Shown here piece after piece: positions 43,901-44,002 of a DNA stretch of 44,002 nt (the stretch's first letter is position 1; the number at the start of each line of letters is the position of its first letter). This DNA is from Trinickia mobilis (lineage in GTDB: Bacteria > Pseudomonadota > Gammaproteobacteria > Burkholderiales > Burkholderiaceae), in the NCBI RefSeq assembly GCF_017315705.1, contig NZ_JAFLRF010000043.1, forward strand, positions 967 through 44,968. Direction: 5' to 3'. The position numbers and the translations under genes were made by a program. Under the pieces are notes generated by a model. It ran no database searches and was not told the DNA's origin. It worked only from the letters and a program-made list of their open reading frames with translations.

Positions 43901-44002
43901 TCGTGCCCCGCGCGCCGGTCGTGCCCCCCGCGCCGGTCGTGCCCCTCGCGCCGGTCGTGCCCCCCGTGCCGGGCGCCGGCGGCGCCGGGACGCACGAACC
44001 GG
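37951..44002 (+). CDS. irp2: HMWP2-like siderophore NRPS, 3' end cut by the window edge
   Basis: The frame is open for 2017 codons to the window edge. Domains: aryl carrier (Ser54 in LGLDSM); first cyclization domain (about 128-555, motif D259-xxxx-D264); adenylation (about 575-1010, YTSGSTGTPKG at 740-750); an inserted methyltransferase-like segment (about 1080-1395, motif VVEIGARTG at 1238-1246); the adenylation C-terminus (Lys1438 in TANGKVD); peptidyl carrier (Ser1498 in GGDS); second cyclization domain (about 1556-1995, D1682-xxxx-D1687); then a proline repeat linker. This order, and long stretches recalled from Irp2/HMWP2 of Yersinia (2035 aa), identify it; a terminal carrier should follow. 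The pocket reads D786, L787, Y790, N829, as in cysteine-type domains. It should load salicylate and build hydroxyphenyl-thiazoline units. The methyltransferase-like insert probably epimerises, as shown for PchE. Confidence 0.93.
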   Translation, partial: MSDAIRSTDNTAVADAGDGAPFDDALHRELAAELGIAPRDLDPRASLLQLGLDSMHLMAWLNRLRSRGHRLTLRELYREPTLAGWSALVARAGVDEAGPATAPGPHAGRPSRAPANTAWPTMRDGAPFVPTPVQHAYFVGRSPQQPLGGVGCHLYQEFDGAGLAPEVLEGAVAALIARHPMLQVAFCADGLQQWREQPAWPGLTVHDLRELPEGERERRLAGLRETLGHRVLAVERGETFDFQLSLLPEGRQRLHVNLDLLVLDAASFTLIFEELAALVAGKPLPPSPGHYDFCSYLAQSEAQTADARDSAKRYWRRRLATLPPAPELPLAQEPERIAEVRVSRRRAELDADTWRAFHGHAGECGVTPAMALATAFGAVLARWSSQARLLLNLTLFDRRPLDAAVERMIADFTSILLLDLACEGDTFASLARANQDAFAEAYEHRDWSGVEVLRELRKEGRHPHGAPIVFTSNLGRPLYGEATADALGEPGWGISQTPQVWIDHLAFEHASSVWLQWDSNDTLFPAGLVDALFDAYAGLVRRLAGDAAAWREPLPDLQPNAQREVRARVNATACPLPDGLLHDGFFRQAERTPQAAALVHDDAQLSYAELAALARRCAGALTARGVRPGARVAVSMSKGLGQIVAVLGALCAGAVYVPVPLDQPLARRRQIYDDAGVALVLVCAKDRAGRGARESDADAADQADQAADRARHLDWQEAVRAEPLTASPAVDAHAPAYVIYTSGSTGTPKGVVISHRGALNTCADLNRRYGVGPADRVLAISALHFDLSVYDIFGLLSAGGALVLLDESRRRDPSAWCRLIERHGITLWNSVPALFDMLLTYAEGFALGAPSALRAAMLSGDWIGLDLPARYRAFRPDGAFIAMGGATEASIWSNVCDVAEVPREWRSIPYGHPLANQRYRVVDEQGRDCPDWVPGELWIGGAGVALGYFNDAARTAQQFVAAAGERWYRTGDLGCYWPGGTLEFLGRRDKQVKIGGYRIELGEIDAALARLDGIKSGIALAYGEREKSLAAFVVGAGPALSAPLFADPAAPPDYGALFAAGNGPAKREYDEREARVAAAAHGERGEHETRLVADFLYEHLLLQGLDFNSPLGVDDVLTRYGAAPARRGLLARWLALLAASGRLQDAGDGRYRNGPRHDAPWSPPAGDALAPIAEALPGHHAALAGILRGERPAETLLDHPRLSPEHLLRHSDGASAAVAAFAAAVAALARVLRRPVRVVEIGARTGLGGAALLARLGPEALAYTALDESQERVLRARERLAAYPHASVRRWDACAADPLRHSADVVWADNALHRLGERALDSLAALAAPSALVHVLELRQPQALALVTADLLTHDSGGGAGRLRDASGWLAAFRTRGLHCERADIVGAQQRFVLRAAPSAWRPDPGKLKAALAAQLPSYMLPQRVYFLDAMPLTANGKVDHKALAARAAASAESAAPDAARETPEGAAEATLAALWRKLLETPAMHRRSHFFELGGDSLLATRLIGELNRAGYGAQLGDLYDYPTLAAFAATLRARPAGAAAPALRHDAAARHRPFALTDVQQAYLVGRRPGFPLGGVGSHFFVEFEVEDLDVPRFEAAFNRLIARHDMLRAVVRNGLQQVLPEVPAFVLPLHCFAELDGTGAHALRERLAHQVLDPSRWPVFDVQAASAGGRLTRLYLCLDNLLLDGLSMQILLAELEQGYLEPGTAWPPLEIGFRDYAEHAAKAREAAPSEASAASRAYWRRRLDTLPPAPQLPLARQPAEAGVPHFVRLSDRLPAPAWRVLKERAAAAHVTPSALLLSAYAAVLSAFSTRRNLCLNLTLFDRQPVHPQIERVLGDFTSLLLVAWQPGEGWLDSVQRLQQRLWQDLAHRDVSALWVMRELARRRGLASTEMPVVFTSALGFETERFLAHASWLKPRSGISQTPQVWLDHQVYESEGELRFNWDAVEALFEPETLRAMFGQYVALLRRLAADADAWRLPLDTLVPRAPVVPPAPVVPLAPVVPPVPGAGGAGTHEP
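43903..43974 (+). repeat. 18-bp tandem repeat in the NRPS linker
   Basis: Four in-frame units of the form GTGCCCCNCGCGCCGGTC (43903, 43921, 43939, 43957; the last diverged) encode VPRAPV-VPPAPV-VPLAPV-VPPVPG. They form a Pro/Val-rich linker directly after the second cyclization domain. Confidence 0.88.

Noticed and set aside
31028-44002. Assignment of the siderophore locus to pyochelin (PchR, FptA, PchH/I, PchE)
   Set aside because: The receptor reads like FyuA rather than FptA, and the NRPS has a second cyclization domain after its first carrier, as in HMWP2. Pyochelin remains possible only if the chain turns out to be a PchE-PchF fusion beyond the edge.

Overview
The window is G+C-rich (about two thirds by eye) with strong G/C bias at third codon positions. 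It looks like chromosomal DNA of a Burkholderia species in the broad sense. The protein encoded at 18758-19726 closely resembles the KirBac1.1 potassium channel of Burkholderia pseudomallei but is clearly diverged from it. A one-chain IcmF mutase, an OmpC-type porin, a fused LivM-LivG transporter protein and a one-chain indolepyruvate oxidoreductase fit the same group. I saw no phage genes, insertion sequences, rRNA, tRNA or CRISPR.

Layout. 1-667: the start of an unrecognised gene and a small ORF before it (minus). 881-4291: IcmF (minus). 4451-6745: LysR regulator and porin (minus). 7214-9287: small exported protein and an SBF-like transporter. 10007-13313: a diguanylate cyclase and an EAL-CBS-GGDEF protein. 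13538-14230: AspH-type hydroxylase. 14384-17934: LacI regulator, AGE-family sugar isomerase and PfkB kinase, probably mannose to fructose to fructose-6-phosphate. 18038-19726: two tiny proteins and the K+ channel. 19996-23586: indolepyruvate ferredoxin oxidoreductase, convergent with a branched-chain amino-acid ABC transporter (23644-28288, minus). 28704-31005: D-amino-acid dehydrogenase and an Asp/Glu-racemase-family enzyme. 31028-44002: a siderophore locus cut by the right edge.

The siderophore locus is organised like the yersiniabactin system: a YbtA-type AraC regulator, diverging from a FyuA-like TonB receptor, two YbtP/YbtQ-like ABC half-transporters, and an NRPS with the HMWP2 order ArCP-Cy-A(MT-like insert)-PCP-Cy. 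A good Fur box lies in the divergent promoter. HMWP1 and the YbtU/T/E/S functions would have to lie beyond 44002.

The most unusual signal is not a protein family. A short interspersed repeat sits between genes and behaves like a ready-made translational coupler. Sense copies begin with ATGA overlapping the stop codon of the gene before, stay open, and end with a GGGAGG Shine-Dalgarno followed by another ATGA that is the start of the next gene. The second half of each unit can fold into a hairpin whose 15-nt loop is identical in three full-length copies. The stem differs from copy to copy but stays paired. One copy has absorbed two further palindromic inserts of 48 and 72 nt and still keeps its frame. 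Another has no stop and forms the N-terminus of the racemase-family protein. A second palindromic repeat occurs upstream of icmF and nested inside the first; its two copies differ by a compensatory base-pair change.
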